This document shows, one piece after another, positions 32,939-41,622 of a stretch of DNA of 59,035 nt. Each line of letters opens with the position of its first letter. Position 1 is the first letter of the stretch. Location: the NCBI GenBank assembly GCA_004556755.1, contig SFFW01000012.1:1-59035 (forward strand), written 5' to 3'. Origin of the DNA: Clostridiales bacterium. GTDB taxonomy: Bacteria; Bacillota; Clostridia; Oscillospirales; Oscillospiraceae. The notes under the pieces were generated by a model. The model was not told the origin of the DNA. It did not search any database and was given only the letters and a program-made list of their open reading frames with translations. A program made the translations under genes and the position numbers.

Positions 32939-35218
32939 TCAATCGGGTGCAACAAAGGGCGTGGTCTCAACATCCGGATACAGGCTGTGGTCATAGCGCC
33001 AGTATTGCGGGCTGAGCGGCTCAAGGTCGGAATTCATCTTCATAAAGCAGCGGTAGTGCTGCGGACCGACGTTGCAGGGGTCGAAGTGGTACCAGCCCGT
33101 GCCGAGGTTCACAAGGCACCAGAAGTGCTGGGTCTTGCCGTTTAAGCGCTCGACCGAGAGGAGCTGGCAGTCTATCTTTTCAAGCATACAGTACGATGTG
33201 GCGTAGAAGGTGTAGCAGTCGCCGACGCCTTGGGTTATGCCCCTGTACGCCTCACCGTACAGGTCCTCCTTATTCGAGGTACCCGTGTAAATGATGTGGT
33301 CGTAGCAGTAGTTGAATATCGCATACGCCTGCTCCGTCGGGGTCATGCCGTCGGTGAATATCTCGGCGAACACCTCGTCGATTGCGGCGTCAAGCTGCTC
33401 ACGGCTGACGGTGCGCTCCACAAAGGTGTACTGCACCGTGACGCTGCTCGAATTGCCGTTCTCGTCCGTTGCGGTGTAGGTGACGGGGTAGGTGCCGGGG
33501 GTCTTTGCGTCGACCTTGGACTTGTCCACGCTGAGCTTGGGTTCAGGGTCTGCGTTATCGGTCGCAAAGACCTCCTTGAAGTACGCCACGGCGTCGCCCA
33601 CATAGCAGGTGCGGTCTATTGCAGCGTATATGACAGGTGCGGTCTTGTCGGGTGCGATGACCGCCACGGCGTTCACCTTCGTCTCATTGCCGCTGCGGTC
33701 TCTGAGGATGATGACAACGTCCTGCCTGCCCTCGGTGTCCCAGTCGGGTTCGGTCTCAAAGCGTGCCGTCACACGGCTCATGTCCACAATATTCGTCACG
33801 AAGTTTATCGCATCGCAGTAGTAGCCCGTGGAGCAGGGGCATTCGATGCCCTCCGCCGTAGGTGCGGTCGTGTCCTTCACCACCGCCGCAACGGTGACGC
33901 TGTTTTCACCGCTCGTCAGCACGACCTCGTGCGCTCCGAGCTCCGTCAGCGAGAAGGCCCGGCTCTGCATTTTATATCCGGCGTAGCCGCTGAGCTTTGC
34001 GAGGATGTCCGCCTCGGTCGCCTCGTCGTTCTGCGCCTCAAATTCTATTATCTCGTCGCAAATGACGGCAGTCGTCTGCACCTCGGTCTTGTTGCCGCCG
34101 AGGTCGGTCGCCTCGATCGTGCAGGGAACGGTCCCCACCGTTGAGGTCGCAGGCTCGTTTATAAACTCATAGCTCACCGCCGTTGCGTCGTCACAGCCGA
34201 GGACGAAGTCGTCGGGAGTCAGGGTGCCGCCCTTGAGTACCGCCGCCGGCACCGCATCGGGCTTCGGCGCAACGGTATCGACGACCTTGAGCGTCGAGTC
34301 ATAGGTCTTGCCGTCGAACTCGACGCTGACCTTGTACTCGCCCGGAACGTCCCACTTTATATCGTCGCCGTCGAGGTCGGTCACGAGCTTTGCATCCTCA
34401 CGCTCGACGACCATGAAGTCCTCAAGCTTCGGATGGGGAGTTCCCGCCTCGTACTCCACGACATCGGCAGCGCCCAGTATCGTGACCTTGACGTTTAAGG
34501 TCCTTGAGTTTCCGTTTTCGTCGGACAGCTCCACCGCCGCCTTATACACTCCGGCGGTGCCGAAGTTCGGCTGAGCCTTCCACTTCGCCGTGACCTTCGT
34601 TGCGTCCTTAACGTCCTTGACCGCCGCCATAGGTCCGATCTCGTCGTCTATCGTGATGACGGGGTTTGCGCTTTTGGCTTCGGGCGCTTTCGTGTCACGC
34701 ACGATGAGCAGCACCTTGCGCTCCTTGCCGTCCGCCTTGACGGTGAGAACATAGCTTCCCTCGTCTTCTAAGCTCACGTCGGGCTTTGTGACGTAGCTTG
34801 CCTTGCCGCCGTCTTTAAGAAACGCCGATGCGTCGGGCGCACCGTCGCCAAGCTCGGCGCAGACCCACAGGCGGAAGCCGCCATAGATCACGAACACTAC
34901 GAACACGGCAATTATCGCCAGCGCCGCAATGACGCAGAGCAAAACGACCGCCCATTTGGGCAGCTTCTTTTTGCCCTCAGGCTTATCCTTCTTTGATTTT
35001 TTCTTTTTCGGCTCGGCGGGCTTTTCGTCCTGCGATTTTTCGACAGGCTTTTCCTTTGCCTCCTCGTCGTAAATTCCCATTACGACACGGGCCTTCTTTG
35101 CGGCGGACCGCTCCGCCGCCGCTCTCGCTGCGGCAGCCTTTGCCTTTTTCTCGGCCTCGGCAGCCTCAAGCGCCTTTTCTTCGGCAATAATATCGTCAAT
35201 GTTGAACTCTTCGCTCAA
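32939..35218 (-). CDS. Membrane transglutaminase-like protein with Ig-like repeats
   Basis: The start is TTG at 35218, with AGGAGG 9 bases before it; a longer reading to 35290 has no ribosome site and runs through the promoter. The 759 residues comprise a charged cytosolic part of about 100 residues rich in Ala, Glu and Lys, one membrane span (WAVVLLCVIAALAIIAVFVV), roughly five Ig-like domains of about 75-90 residues (recurring D-T-x-APxA and DENGNS / DLGGNK / DRSGNE turns), and a C-terminal transglutaminase domain with the triad GVGDCYTFYATSY, KTQHFWCLVNLG and WYHFDPCNVG. It should cross-link or cleave peptide amides outside the cell. It is the first gene of the Dlt-like operon. Confidence 0.88.
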   Translation of the reverse strand: MSEEFNIDDIIAEEKALEAAEAEKKAKAAAARAAAERSAAKKARVVMGIYDEEAKEKPVEKSQDEKPAEPKKKKSKKDKPEGKKKLPKWAVVLLCVIAALAIIAVFVVFVIYGGFRLWVCAELGDGAPDASAFLKDGGKASYVTKPDVSLEDEGSYVLTVKADGKERKVLLIVRDTKAPEAKSANPVITIDDEIGPMAAVKDVKDATKVTAKWKAQPNFGTAGVYKAAVELSDENGNSRTLNVKVTILGAADVVEYEAGTPHPKLEDFMVVEREDAKLVTDLDGDDIKWDVPGEYKVSVEFDGKTYDSTLKVVDTVAPKPDAVPAAVLKGGTLTPDDFVLGCDDATAVSYEFINEPATSTVGTVPCTIEATDLGGNKTEVQTTAVICDEIIEFEAQNDEATEADILAKLSGYAGYKMQSRAFSLTELGAHEVVLTSGENSVTVAAVVKDTTAPTAEGIECPCSTGYYCDAINFVTNIVDMSRVTARFETEPDWDTEGRQDVVIILRDRSGNETKVNAVAVIAPDKTAPVIYAAIDRTCYVGDAVAYFKEVFATDNADPEPKLSVDKSKVDAKTPGTYPVTYTATDENGNSSSVTVQYTFVERTVSREQLDAAIDEVFAEIFTDGMTPTEQAYAIFNYCYDHIIYTGTSNKEDLYGEAYRGITQGVGDCYTFYATSYCMLEKIDCQLLSVERLNGKTQHFWCLVNLGTGWYHFDPCNVGPQHYRCFMKMNSDLEPLSPQYWRYDHSLYPDVETTPFVAPD

Positions 35219-35261
35219 AATTTGCCGCCTCCTTTTGTAAAGTGCGGAATTACAACAATAT

Positions 35262-35290
35262 AATATACCATATATCTCTGTCGTGAACAA
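35262..35290 (-). promoter_or_regulatory. Sigma-70 type promoter of the Dlt-like operon
   Basis: On minus: TTGTTC (35285-35290), 17 bases, TATATT (35262-35267), about 40 bases before the TTG start. Confidence 0.65.
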
Positions 35291-35328
35291 TGCTTTTTTG
35301 CTCTTTTTCGTCGGGCTTTCGTTAAACG

Positions 35329-35357
35329 TTGAAAATCACGCTCCGCTGTGCTACAAT
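35329..35357 (+). promoter_or_regulatory. Sigma-70 type promoter of the racemase/radical SAM pair
   Basis: TTGAAA (35329-35334), 17 bases, TACAAT (35352-35357), about 55 bases before the ATG at 35420. Confidence 0.85.
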
Positions 35358-35419
35358 ATATTATTCTGATTTGGTCTGCCCTTATTTTGCATCGGGCAGG
35401 CATCAAAAGGTGATCCTTA

Positions 35420-36157
35420 ATGATAAACGGCAAAAAAGTTATCGGGATCATCGGCGGCATGGGACCCATGGCGACCGCCGATCTTTTCCGCAAGCTCGTG
35501 TCCCTGACCGACGCCGACTCCGACCGTGAGCATATACACGTCCTCATCGACAACGACCCCTCCATCCCCGACCGTACCGACGCCATTCTTTACGGCGGCG
35601 AATCCCCCGTGCCGCTCATCTGCGCTGCGGCGCATCGGCTCGAAGCGGCGGGAGCGGATGTTCTTATCATGCCCTGCAACACGGGACATTACTTCCATGA
35701 GGAGATAGCCTCCTCCTGCGCCGTGCCGCTTCTGAGTATGCCGGAGGAGACCGCCGCCGCCGTGAAGGAGGCGGGCTTTGATTGCGTGGGGCTTCTCGCA
35801 ACCGACGGCAGCGTAAAAACGGACTTTATCGACCGTGCCTTCGCAAAGTACGGCATCAGGCTTCTTCGCCCCGACGCCGAGGGTCAGGCGGAGGTCATGC
35901 GTCTTATATACGACGAGGTGAAATCCGGACTTACGCCCGCTCCCGAACGACTTTTCTCCACGCTCGACGCCATGAGCGCCGAGGGTGCGCAGGGCTTCGT
36001 CCTCGGCTGCACGGAGCTGCCCATCGCATTCGAGGGCGTCGGCGGCTACCGCTTTATAGACCCCACTGCCATACTCGCCGCCGCTGCGATAAAGGCCGCA
36101 GGCTACGGCGTCAAGAACGGAGCGCAGGAATGTTTTCCAGAGTCTATGTCGAGATAA
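35420..36157 (+). CDS. Aspartate/glutamate racemase family protein
   Basis: The 245-residue protein interconverts or acts on an amino acid by the two-cysteine mechanism without cofactor. It has IGIIGGMGPMATADLFRKLV at the N-terminus, NDPSIPDRT, the first catalytic cysteine in VLIMPCNTGHYF, and the second in GFVLGCTELPI. This is the aspartate racemase branch (GGMGPMAT and the NDPSIPDRT motif) rather than MurI. It is divergent from the Dlt-like operon and overlaps the radical SAM gene by 28 bases. If the adenylation enzyme uses a D-amino acid, this could be its source, but that is speculation. Confidence 0.9.
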   Translation: MINGKKVIGIIGGMGPMATADLFRKLVSLTDADSDREHIHVLIDNDPSIPDRTDAILYGGESPVPLICAAAHRLEAAGADVLIMPCNTGHYFHEEIASSCAVPLLSMPEETAAAVKEAGFDCVGLLATDGSVKTDFIDRAFAKYGIRLLRPDAEGQAEVMRLIYDEVKSGLTPAPERLFSTLDAMSAEGAQGFVLGCTELPIAFEGVGGYRFIDPTAILAAAAIKAAGYGVKNGAQECFPESMSR

Positions 36158-36960
36158 CGAACGTCTGCAACAAAAGCTGCGGCTTCTGCCACGGTACGAA
36201 GCGTGAAAAGCGCTTCATGTCGCCCGACGAGTTTCGGCGCATCTGCGCAGGACTCCGTGGGCATACCCGCTACATCTGTCTGCACCTTATGGGCGAGCCT
36301 CTGCTGCACCCGGAGCTTGAAACCATCCTCGACATTGCGAAGGAGGAGGGTCTCAAGGTCTGCATAACGACAAACGGCAGCCTATCGGACGCACGGGGCG
36401 AGCTTCTTTCCGGCGACAGGCTGTATAAGCTCAGCGTATCGCTGCACAGCTTTGAGGAAAACGGCGGCGAGGGGCTTATGCAGTACCTCAATTCCGTGTG
36501 GAGCCTGTGCGAAAGGCTCTCCGCCGAGGGCGTCATCTGTTCGCTGCGGCTTTGGAACGGCGGCGGCAAGAACTCCAAAAACGGCGAGATACTCGACTTC
36601 CTCCGACGGCACGGTGCATCCTTTGAGGACACGAAGCGTCCGGGGAGCGTGAAGCTCAAAGACGGCGTTTTCCTTGAAAATGCGGACATTTTCGAGTGGC
36701 CGGACATGAGTGCAGACGAGTGCGGGGTGCAGTTTTGCCGGGGTCTGCGTGACCACGTCGGCGTTTTGTGCGACGGCACGGTCGTACCCTGCTGTCTCGA
36801 TGCCGACGGGGAGCTTGCGCTCGGAAATCTGCTGATAACGCCGCTTTCCGACATCGTCTCCGGCGAGAAGGCCCGCTCCATTTACGACGGCTTTTCCGCA
36901 CGAAAGCCCGCAGAGGAGCTTTGCCGCCGCTGCGGATATGCGACCCGATTCGGAAAATAG
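36130..36960 (+). CDS. Radical SAM protein with SPASM-like C-terminal cluster region
   Basis: Start at the ATG at 36130 inside the racemase gene, with GGAG 7 bases upstream; longer readings merely translate the racemase in another frame. The 276 residues begin MFSRVYVEITNVCNKSCGFC, the 4Fe-4S site CNKSCGFC coming unusually early at about residue 13, followed by LHLMGEPLLHPELE and ITTNGSL. The end has more cysteines (VLCDGTVVPCCLDADGELAL, CRRCG), as in SPASM or twitch domains. Such enzymes often modify peptides or sugars. No precursor peptide gene was seen nearby. Target unknown. Confidence 0.85.
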   Translation: MFSRVYVEITNVCNKSCGFCHGTKREKRFMSPDEFRRICAGLRGHTRYICLHLMGEPLLHPELETILDIAKEEGLKVCITTNGSLSDARGELLSGDRLYKLSVSLHSFEENGGEGLMQYLNSVWSLCERLSAEGVICSLRLWNGGGKNSKNGEILDFLRRHGASFEDTKRPGSVKLKDGVFLENADIFEWPDMSADECGVQFCRGLRDHVGVLCDGTVVPCCLDADGELALGNLLITPLSDIVSGEKARSIYDGFSARKPAEELCRRCGYATRFGK

Positions 36961-36970
36961 TCATTTTATC

Positions 36971-36999
36971 TTGAAATGGCGGACAAAATAGTATAAAAT
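36971..36999 (+). promoter_or_regulatory. Sigma-70 type promoter of asnS
   Basis: TTGAAA (36971-36976), 17 bases, TAAAAT (36994-36999). The leader is about 25 bases, so no T-box control. Confidence 0.7.
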
Positions 37000-37031
37000 A
37001 TTCAAATCATTTATTGACGGGAGTGTTCACA

Positions 37032-38426
37032 TTGAAACACACTAAGATAGCGCACATCTATGCCGACGCACAGAGCTTCGGCGATAAGGAAATAACGGTC
37101 TGCGGCTGGGCCCGCACCATCCGTGACATGAAGAATTTCGGCTTTATCGAGCTTAACGACGGCTCCTGCTTCAAAAGCCTTCAGATAGTTCTCGAACGTG
37201 AGAAGCTGAGCAATTACGGCGAGATCGCCCGTCAGAACGTCGGCGCCGCATTCATTGCGCACGGCCGCCTCGTGCTTACGCCGGACGCAAAGCAGCCCTT
37301 TGAGCTTAAAGCGGACGAGGTCGTGCTTGAGGGTGCCTCCTCCCCCGACTACCCTCTTCAGAAGAAGCGCCACAGCGTCGAGTTTCTGCGCACCATCCAG
37401 CACCTGCGTCCGAGGACGAATCTGTTCAGTGCGACCTTCAGAGTGAGAAGCGTCGCAGCGCAGGCGGTCCACGAGTTTTTCCGTGACAGAGGCTTTATGT
37501 ATATCCACACGCCCATCATAACCGGCTCCGACTGCGAGGGCGCAGGCGAGATGTTCCGTGTGACGACTCTTGACCTCAACAACCTCCCCCTGAAGGACGA
37601 CGGCACGGTCGACGACAGCAAGGACTTCTTCGGCAAGGCGACCAACCTCACCGTTTCGGGTCAGCTCAATGCGGAGAACTTTGCAATGGCGTTCGGCGAC
37701 GTGTACACCTTCGGGCCCACCTTCCGTGCCGAGGTCAGCTACACCCAGCGTCATGCGGCGGAATTCTGGATGATAGAGCCGGAGATGGCGTTTGCCGACC
37801 TCTACGATTACATGGACACCGCCGAGGCGATGGTCAAGTACATCATAAACAGCGTTCTCGAAAAATGCCCGCAGGAGATGGAGTTCTTTAACTCCTTCGT
37901 CGACAAGGGTCTGCTCGACAGGCTGCACAACGTCGTGTCCAACGACTTCGGCAGAGTGAGCTACACCGATGCGGTCGATATACTCATAAAGTCCGGCAAG
38001 AAGTTTGACTACCCCGTCAAGTGGGGCATCGATCTTCAGACCGAGCATGAGCGCTACCTCACCGAGGAGGTCTTTAAAAAGCCCATATTCGTCACCGACT
38101 ATCCCAAGGATATCAAGGCGTTTTATATGCGTCTGAACGACGACGGCAAGACCGTCGCCGCAGCGGACTGCCTCGTCCCCGGCATCGGCGAGATAATCGG
38201 CGGCTCTCAGCGTGAGGAGCGTCTCGACGTTCTCACCGAGCGCATGGCACAGCTCGGACTCAAGGAGGAGGACTACTGGTGGTACCTCGACCTGCGCCGC
38301 TACGGCTCCTGCCGTCACGCAGGCTTCGGTCTCGGCTTTGAGCGCATGGTCATGTACCTCACCGGCGTGTCGAACATCCGCGACGTGGAGCTGCACCCCC
38401 GCACCACCGGCAACGCCGATTTCTGA
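37032..38426 (+). CDS. asnS: Asparaginyl-tRNA synthetase
   Basis: Charges tRNA-Asn. The start is most likely TTG at 37032, 8 bases after GGGAG, giving 464 residues and the expected N-terminus (KHTKIAHIYADAQSF); TTG 37014 and GTG 37023 are in frame but overlap the site. An OB-fold anticodon domain (VCGWARTIRDMKNFGFIELN) precedes the class II core with motif 2 FGPTFRAEVSYTQRHAAEFW, and motif 3 GFGLGFERMVMYLTGVSNIR. The NIRDVELHPRTTGNADF end is typical of AsnRS rather than AspRS. Confidence 0.95.
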   Translation: MKHTKIAHIYADAQSFGDKEITVCGWARTIRDMKNFGFIELNDGSCFKSLQIVLEREKLSNYGEIARQNVGAAFIAHGRLVLTPDAKQPFELKADEVVLEGASSPDYPLQKKRHSVEFLRTIQHLRPRTNLFSATFRVRSVAAQAVHEFFRDRGFMYIHTPIITGSDCEGAGEMFRVTTLDLNNLPLKDDGTVDDSKDFFGKATNLTVSGQLNAENFAMAFGDVYTFGPTFRAEVSYTQRHAAEFWMIEPEMAFADLYDYMDTAEAMVKYIINSVLEKCPQEMEFFNSFVDKGLLDRLHNVVSNDFGRVSYTDAVDILIKSGKKFDYPVKWGIDLQTEHERYLTEEVFKKPIFVTDYPKDIKAFYMRLNDDGKTVAAADCLVPGIGEIIGGSQREERLDVLTERMAQLGLKEEDYWWYLDLRRYGSCRHAGFGLGFERMVMYLTGVSNIRDVELHPRTTGNADF

Positions 38427-38434
38427 TACAGCAC

Positions 38435-38461
38435 AAAAGCCGAACCGAGGTTCGGCTTTTT
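38435..38461 (+). terminator. Rho-independent terminator after asnS
   Basis: Stem AAAAGCCGAACC/GGTTCGGCTTTT with minimal loop, then T run. Only 19 bases separate it from the next gene, so some readthrough is likely. Confidence 0.88.
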
Positions 38462-38480
38462 ATTCGACAAGGAGCGATTT

Positions 38481-39068
38481 ATGAATAACGACTTTTTTGC
38501 GCTCATATCCCGTATGCGCTACATCCAGCGCTGGAGCCTTATGCGCAACTCGATACAGGAAAACGTTCAGGAACACAGCCACATGGTGGCGGTCATCGCC
38601 CACGCCCTCGGCGTCATCTCACGGGACGTGTTCGGAAAGGACTGCGACCCCGACGCCTGCGCCGCCGTTGCCCTGTTCCACGACGCATCCGAGATTTTAA
38701 CGGGCGACCTTCCCACTCCGATAAAGTACCACGACAGCGAGATAACGGGAGCATATCGCAAGGTCGAGGCGCTCGCCTGTGAAAAGCTTTTGAATATGCT
38801 GCCGGAGGAGCTTCGGCATGCCTATGAGCCTATCTTAACGGGCGAGACCGAGAATCGCTGCCACGCTGTTGTTAAGGCCGCCGACAAGCTCAGCGCCTAC
38901 ATAAAATGCATCGAGGAGCGCAAGGCGGGCAACAACGAATTCCTCTCCGCCGAAAAGCAGACGCTTTCGGCGATCCGGGACTACGCTCTGCCGGAGGCAG
39001 ACTATTTCCTTGAGCATTTCATCCCCGCATTTGAAAAAACCCTTGACGAACTCGGAAGTATGGAATAA
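38481..39068 (+). CDS. yfbR: HD-domain 5'-deoxynucleotidase (YfbR-like)
   Basis: Removes phosphate from deoxynucleoside monophosphates. The 195-residue HD-fold protein has RYIQRWSLMRNSIQENVQEH, with HSHMVAVIAHAL and the metal-binding LFHDASEILTGDLPTPIKY, then VVKAADKLSAYIKCIEE with the last metal Asp. The ITGDLPTPIKY motif and length match YfbR closely. AAGGAG lies 7 bases before the ATG; the next gene starts in its stop codon. Confidence 0.93.
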   Translation: MNNDFFALISRMRYIQRWSLMRNSIQENVQEHSHMVAVIAHALGVISRDVFGKDCDPDACAAVALFHDASEILTGDLPTPIKYHDSEITGAYRKVEALACEKLLNMLPEELRHAYEPILTGETENRCHAVVKAADKLSAYIKCIEERKAGNNEFLSAEKQTLSAIRDYALPEADYFLEHFIPAFEKTLDELGSME

Positions 39069-39274
39069 TGGAAAATTCAAAGCTTAACAGAATTAACGAG
39101 CTGGCAAAGCTCGCAAAGGAGCGTGCGCTCACCGCCGAGGAGCTGTCGGAGCGTGACGCTCTGCGCCGTGAGTACATAGCCGAATGGCGTGAGGGCGCAA
39201 AGCAGGTCCTTGACAACACCTACCTCGTGACCCCCGACGGTAAAAAGCACAAGCTTGAGAAGCGCAAAAAATGA
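39068..39274 (+). CDS. DUF896 family protein (YnzC-like)
   Basis: A 68-residue charged helical protein: LNRINELAKLAKERALTAEE, then SERDALRREYIAEWREGAKQ, the highly conserved core of DUF896. Members are small cytosolic proteins of Firmicutes; some are tied to the DNA-damage response, but the molecular role is unknown. Overlaps yfbR by one base and the transporter gene by 4 bases. Confidence 0.92.
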   Translation: MENSKLNRINELAKLAKERALTAEELSERDALRREYIAEWREGAKQVLDNTYLVTPDGKKHKLEKRKK

Positions 39275-40209
39275 GTGCGTTCAAGGTCTGTATAAACGCC
39301 GTACTGCCGATATTCCTCATCATGGCGCTCGGCTATGCCGCACGCTGCTGCGGCGCAGTGAAGCGTGAAAGCGTGCCGGGACTCAACAAGCTTATGTTTC
39401 GCTGGTTCATGCCGATCATGCTGTTTAACAGCATTTATAAGTCCGACGTTTCAAGCGTTTTGCAGCCGAAGCTGCTCCTCTTTGCCGCAGGAACGGTGCT
39501 TGCCGTGTACTTTCTTTCGTTAGGCTATGTTCTGCTGACCGAAAAGGAAAAGGAGCGGCAAAGCGTCATGGTGCAGGGGCTTTACCGCTCAAACTTCGTC
39601 ATAATCGGGCTGCCGCTTGCGTCCTCGCTCGTCGAGGGTGCAGACCTCGGTCCCGTCGTTCTGCTCATCTCCGTCGTCGTCCCGATGTTCAACGTCCTTG
39701 CTGTCATAACGCTTGAGGCCATGAACGGGCGGCGTCCCGGCATCGGCAGGCTTCTGCTTGATATTGTAAAAAACCCTCTCATCGTCGGCACCGCCGTCGG
39801 TCTTGTGTTCCTGTTCACGGGGATAAAGCTGCCGTCCTTCCTCGAAAGCACGGCAAGTCAGATCGCCGCCGCAGCGAATCCCATGCTGCTGTTTTTGCTC
39901 GGCGCATTCTTTAAGTTCGACGGTCTGCGGCGCTACGCAAAGGAGCTTGTGCAGGTCTGCCTCGGCAGGCTCGTCGTCATCCCCGGACTTGCGCTCACCG
40001 CCGCAATGCTCATCGGCGTGCGTGGCGTGGAGTTTGCCGGAATGATCGCCATCTTCGGCTCTGCGACCGCCATCGCCTCGTTCACCATGGCGCAGCAGAT
40101 GGGCGGCGATGCGGAGCTTGCTGGCGACATCGTCGTCGCAACGAGCGCCCTGTGCTGCTTTACCATGTTCGGCTGGGCGATGCTGTTCAAATCCCTCGGC
40201 GTATTTTAA
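39271..40209 (+). CDS. AEC (auxin efflux carrier) family transporter
   Basis: The 312-residue membrane protein has ten likely spans in two halves of five. Features typical of bacterial AEC proteins are VPGLNKLMFRWFMPIMLFNS early on, NFVIIGLPLASSLVEGADLG in the middle and FGSATAIASFTMAQQMGGDA at the end, where the broken helices carry the substrate. Relatives export or import malate, malonate or amino acids. It is translated from an ATGA overlap with the DUF896 gene. Confidence 0.92.
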   Translation: MSAFKVCINAVLPIFLIMALGYAARCCGAVKRESVPGLNKLMFRWFMPIMLFNSIYKSDVSSVLQPKLLLFAAGTVLAVYFLSLGYVLLTEKEKERQSVMVQGLYRSNFVIIGLPLASSLVEGADLGPVVLLISVVVPMFNVLAVITLEAMNGRRPGIGRLLLDIVKNPLIVGTAVGLVFLFTGIKLPSFLESTASQIAAAANPMLLFLLGAFFKFDGLRRYAKELVQVCLGRLVVIPGLALTAAMLIGVRGVEFAGMIAIFGSATAIASFTMAQQMGGDAELAGDIVVATSALCCFTMFGWAMLFKSLGVF

Positions 40210-40212
40210 TTT

Positions 40213-40277
40213 GCCGAAAGCCAAAATCGACGCTGAGTCTTGAGCTGTCAATGTGAGCCGAGCTGCCGAAAGCCAAA
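40213..40277 (+). repeat. Two direct copies of a 14-base word in an intergenic gap
   Basis: GCCGAAAGCCAAAA occurs at 40213-40226 and 40264-40277, 51 bases apart, between the AEC transporter and a terminator. Nothing else recognisable lies in this gap. Confidence 0.5.
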
Positions 40278-40312
40278 ACGCCTTAAACAGCCGCAGCGCA
40301 GCAGAAAAGATT

Positions 40313-40351
40313 AAAAAGACTTGGAAATACAGTGTATTTCCAAGTCTTTTT
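40313..40351. terminator. Bidirectional terminator
   Basis: An 18-pair stem (40313-40330, 40334-40351) with a three-base loop, A5 on the left and T5 on the right. Ends the asnS-to-AEC stretch and the convergent lipoprotein. Confidence 0.95.
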
Positions 40352-40362
40352 GTTTTACCGTA

Positions 40363-40857
40363 TCACGGAGTCAGGCTGCCGAAAATGTCGCCGACGTAAT
40401 CCTTGAGTCCGTCGTTGAACTCCTGTGCGCCCTCACCGTAGTTGCCGTTTGCCATGGAATCGCCGACGCTGCCGATCATGTCGGTAAAGTCGTCCGTTGC
40501 GGACTCCACGCCGTTTTCGACGTTCTTGTCGTAGTCCTTGAGGTAGTTTATCCACTCCTCAAGACTCGCCTGATCGCCGCCTGCGGGTGCGCTGCCGGTA
40601 CTTCCGGTGCCGCCGTTACTGCCGCCCGTCGGAGTGCTGCCGGACGGAGTGCCGGAGCTTGCCGGGTCGTGCGCTGCGTCTGCGCCCTCGCCAATATCGT
40701 CGGTCGCATCCTTGACCTCAGGGATCGAGGCGGAAGCGCCCTTCTCGTCGTTGCCCGAACAGGAGGAAAGCGTAAGCAGCAGTCCCACGGCAAGCGCAAC
40801 CGTCACGATAAGTGCAAGAACGATCTTCAGCCCGTTTTTGTTACTTGTTTTCTCCAT
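40363..40857 (-). CDS. Putative lipoprotein with Ser/Gly/Thr linker
   Basis: Start at ATG 40857, giving 164 residues. A positively charged N-terminus and hydrophobic stretch (IVLALIVTVALAVGLLLTLS) end in the lipobox LSSC. A low-complexity linker (SSGTPSGSTPTGGSNGGTGS) leads to a small acidic helical domain with GDSMANGNYGEGAQEFNDGL near the C-terminus. Function not recognised. The ribosome site is weak (GGGGG). Confidence 0.75.
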   Translation of the reverse strand: MEKTSNKNGLKIVLALIVTVALAVGLLLTLSSCSGNDEKGASASIPEVKDATDDIGEGADAAHDPASSGTPSGSTPTGGSNGGTGSTGSAPAGGDQASLEEWINYLKDYDKNVENGVESATDDFTDMIGSVGDSMANGNYGEGAQEFNDGLKDYVGDIFGSLTP

Positions 40858-40932
40858 TTTGAAACCCCCATATTTTTTGCCGAAAAAAATCAAGAACTAT
40901 ACATTTTGCTCTTTTTTATTTAGCATAACATT

Positions 40933-41622
40933 TTACAGGGATTTTTTCAATAGCTTTTTTTCAATATTGTAGAAAAAATTTTCGCCGTGAAGCTTTTTCG
41001 CAAGGAACAGCACCAGCTCCGCAAAGAAAACGCCGCCGATTATATCGACAAAAACGTGCTGCTTCACCAGTACGACGGAGGCAAATATCAATACCGAGGC
41101 GACAAAGGAGAGGACCTTAAAGAAGGTGTTCGTCTTTTTGCAGCGCAGCGAGGCACGGAAAACCAGCCAGCTCAGCAGGCAGTGCATGGACGGAAACAGA
41201 TTCGTCGGCGTATCGAGCTGCCACAGCACTCCGAGAAGCTGAGAGGCGTAGCCCGACCCGCTAAGCTCCGGACGCTCCATCGTCGTGGGGTAGACGAGGA
41301 AGATCACAAAGCACACGGCGTACGAAATGACGAGCGCCGAAAACAGCTCATAGCACAGCGCCTTATCCTCACGCATTATCATTACAAGCCCGACCATCCA
41401 GAAAAAGAAGGTCCCGACGTACACAATGACCCACTCCGGCACGAGCGGAATGGCGGCGTCAAGTGCGGAGTGTATTTCGTGATGCGGAAAATGTACGTTT
41501 ATGAGCTTACTGCCGGAGTAGCACAGGGTATGACATATGACCGTGACTACAAGCGGCAGGATCGAATATGCGGGCAGCGGCAGACGCTTTTTCGTCTCAA
41601 CCGCTCGTATTTCTGTTTTCAT
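40933..41622 (-). CDS. PAP2-superfamily membrane phosphatase-like protein
   Basis: The 229-residue protein has about six membrane spans. The phosphatase motifs are LFPSMHCLLSWLVF (motif 2, usual PSxH) and LVKQHVFVDIIGG (motif 3, His and Asp). Motif 1 is not clear. It resembles PAP2 proteins that act on lipid phosphates or transfer phospho-head groups. AAAGGAG precedes the ATG, which overlaps the end of the CDF gene by 26 bases. Two lysine-rich ends frame the protein. Confidence 0.85.
   Translation of the reverse strand: MKTEIRAVETKKRLPLPAYSILPLVVTVICHTLCYSGSKLINVHFPHHEIHSALDAAIPLVPEWVIVYVGTFFFWMVGLVMIMREDKALCYELFSALVISYAVCFVIFLVYPTTMERPELSGSGYASQLLGVLWQLDTPTNLFPSMHCLLSWLVFRASLRCKKTNTFFKVLSFVASVLIFASVVLVKQHVFVDIIGGVFFAELVLFLAKKLHGENFFYNIEKKLLKKSL

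Noticed and set aside
35219..35290. Upstream extension of the transglutaminase gene
   Set aside because: It would translate the promoter region; AGGAGG and correct spacing support the TTG at 35218.
37000..37031. T-box leader before asnS or proS
   Set aside because: Both leaders are far too short (about 25 and 70 bases) and lack T-box elements; good promoters lie right upstream.
40213..40277. CRISPR-like direct repeats
   Set aside because: Only two copies of 14 bases with one gap; no array and no cas genes in the window.
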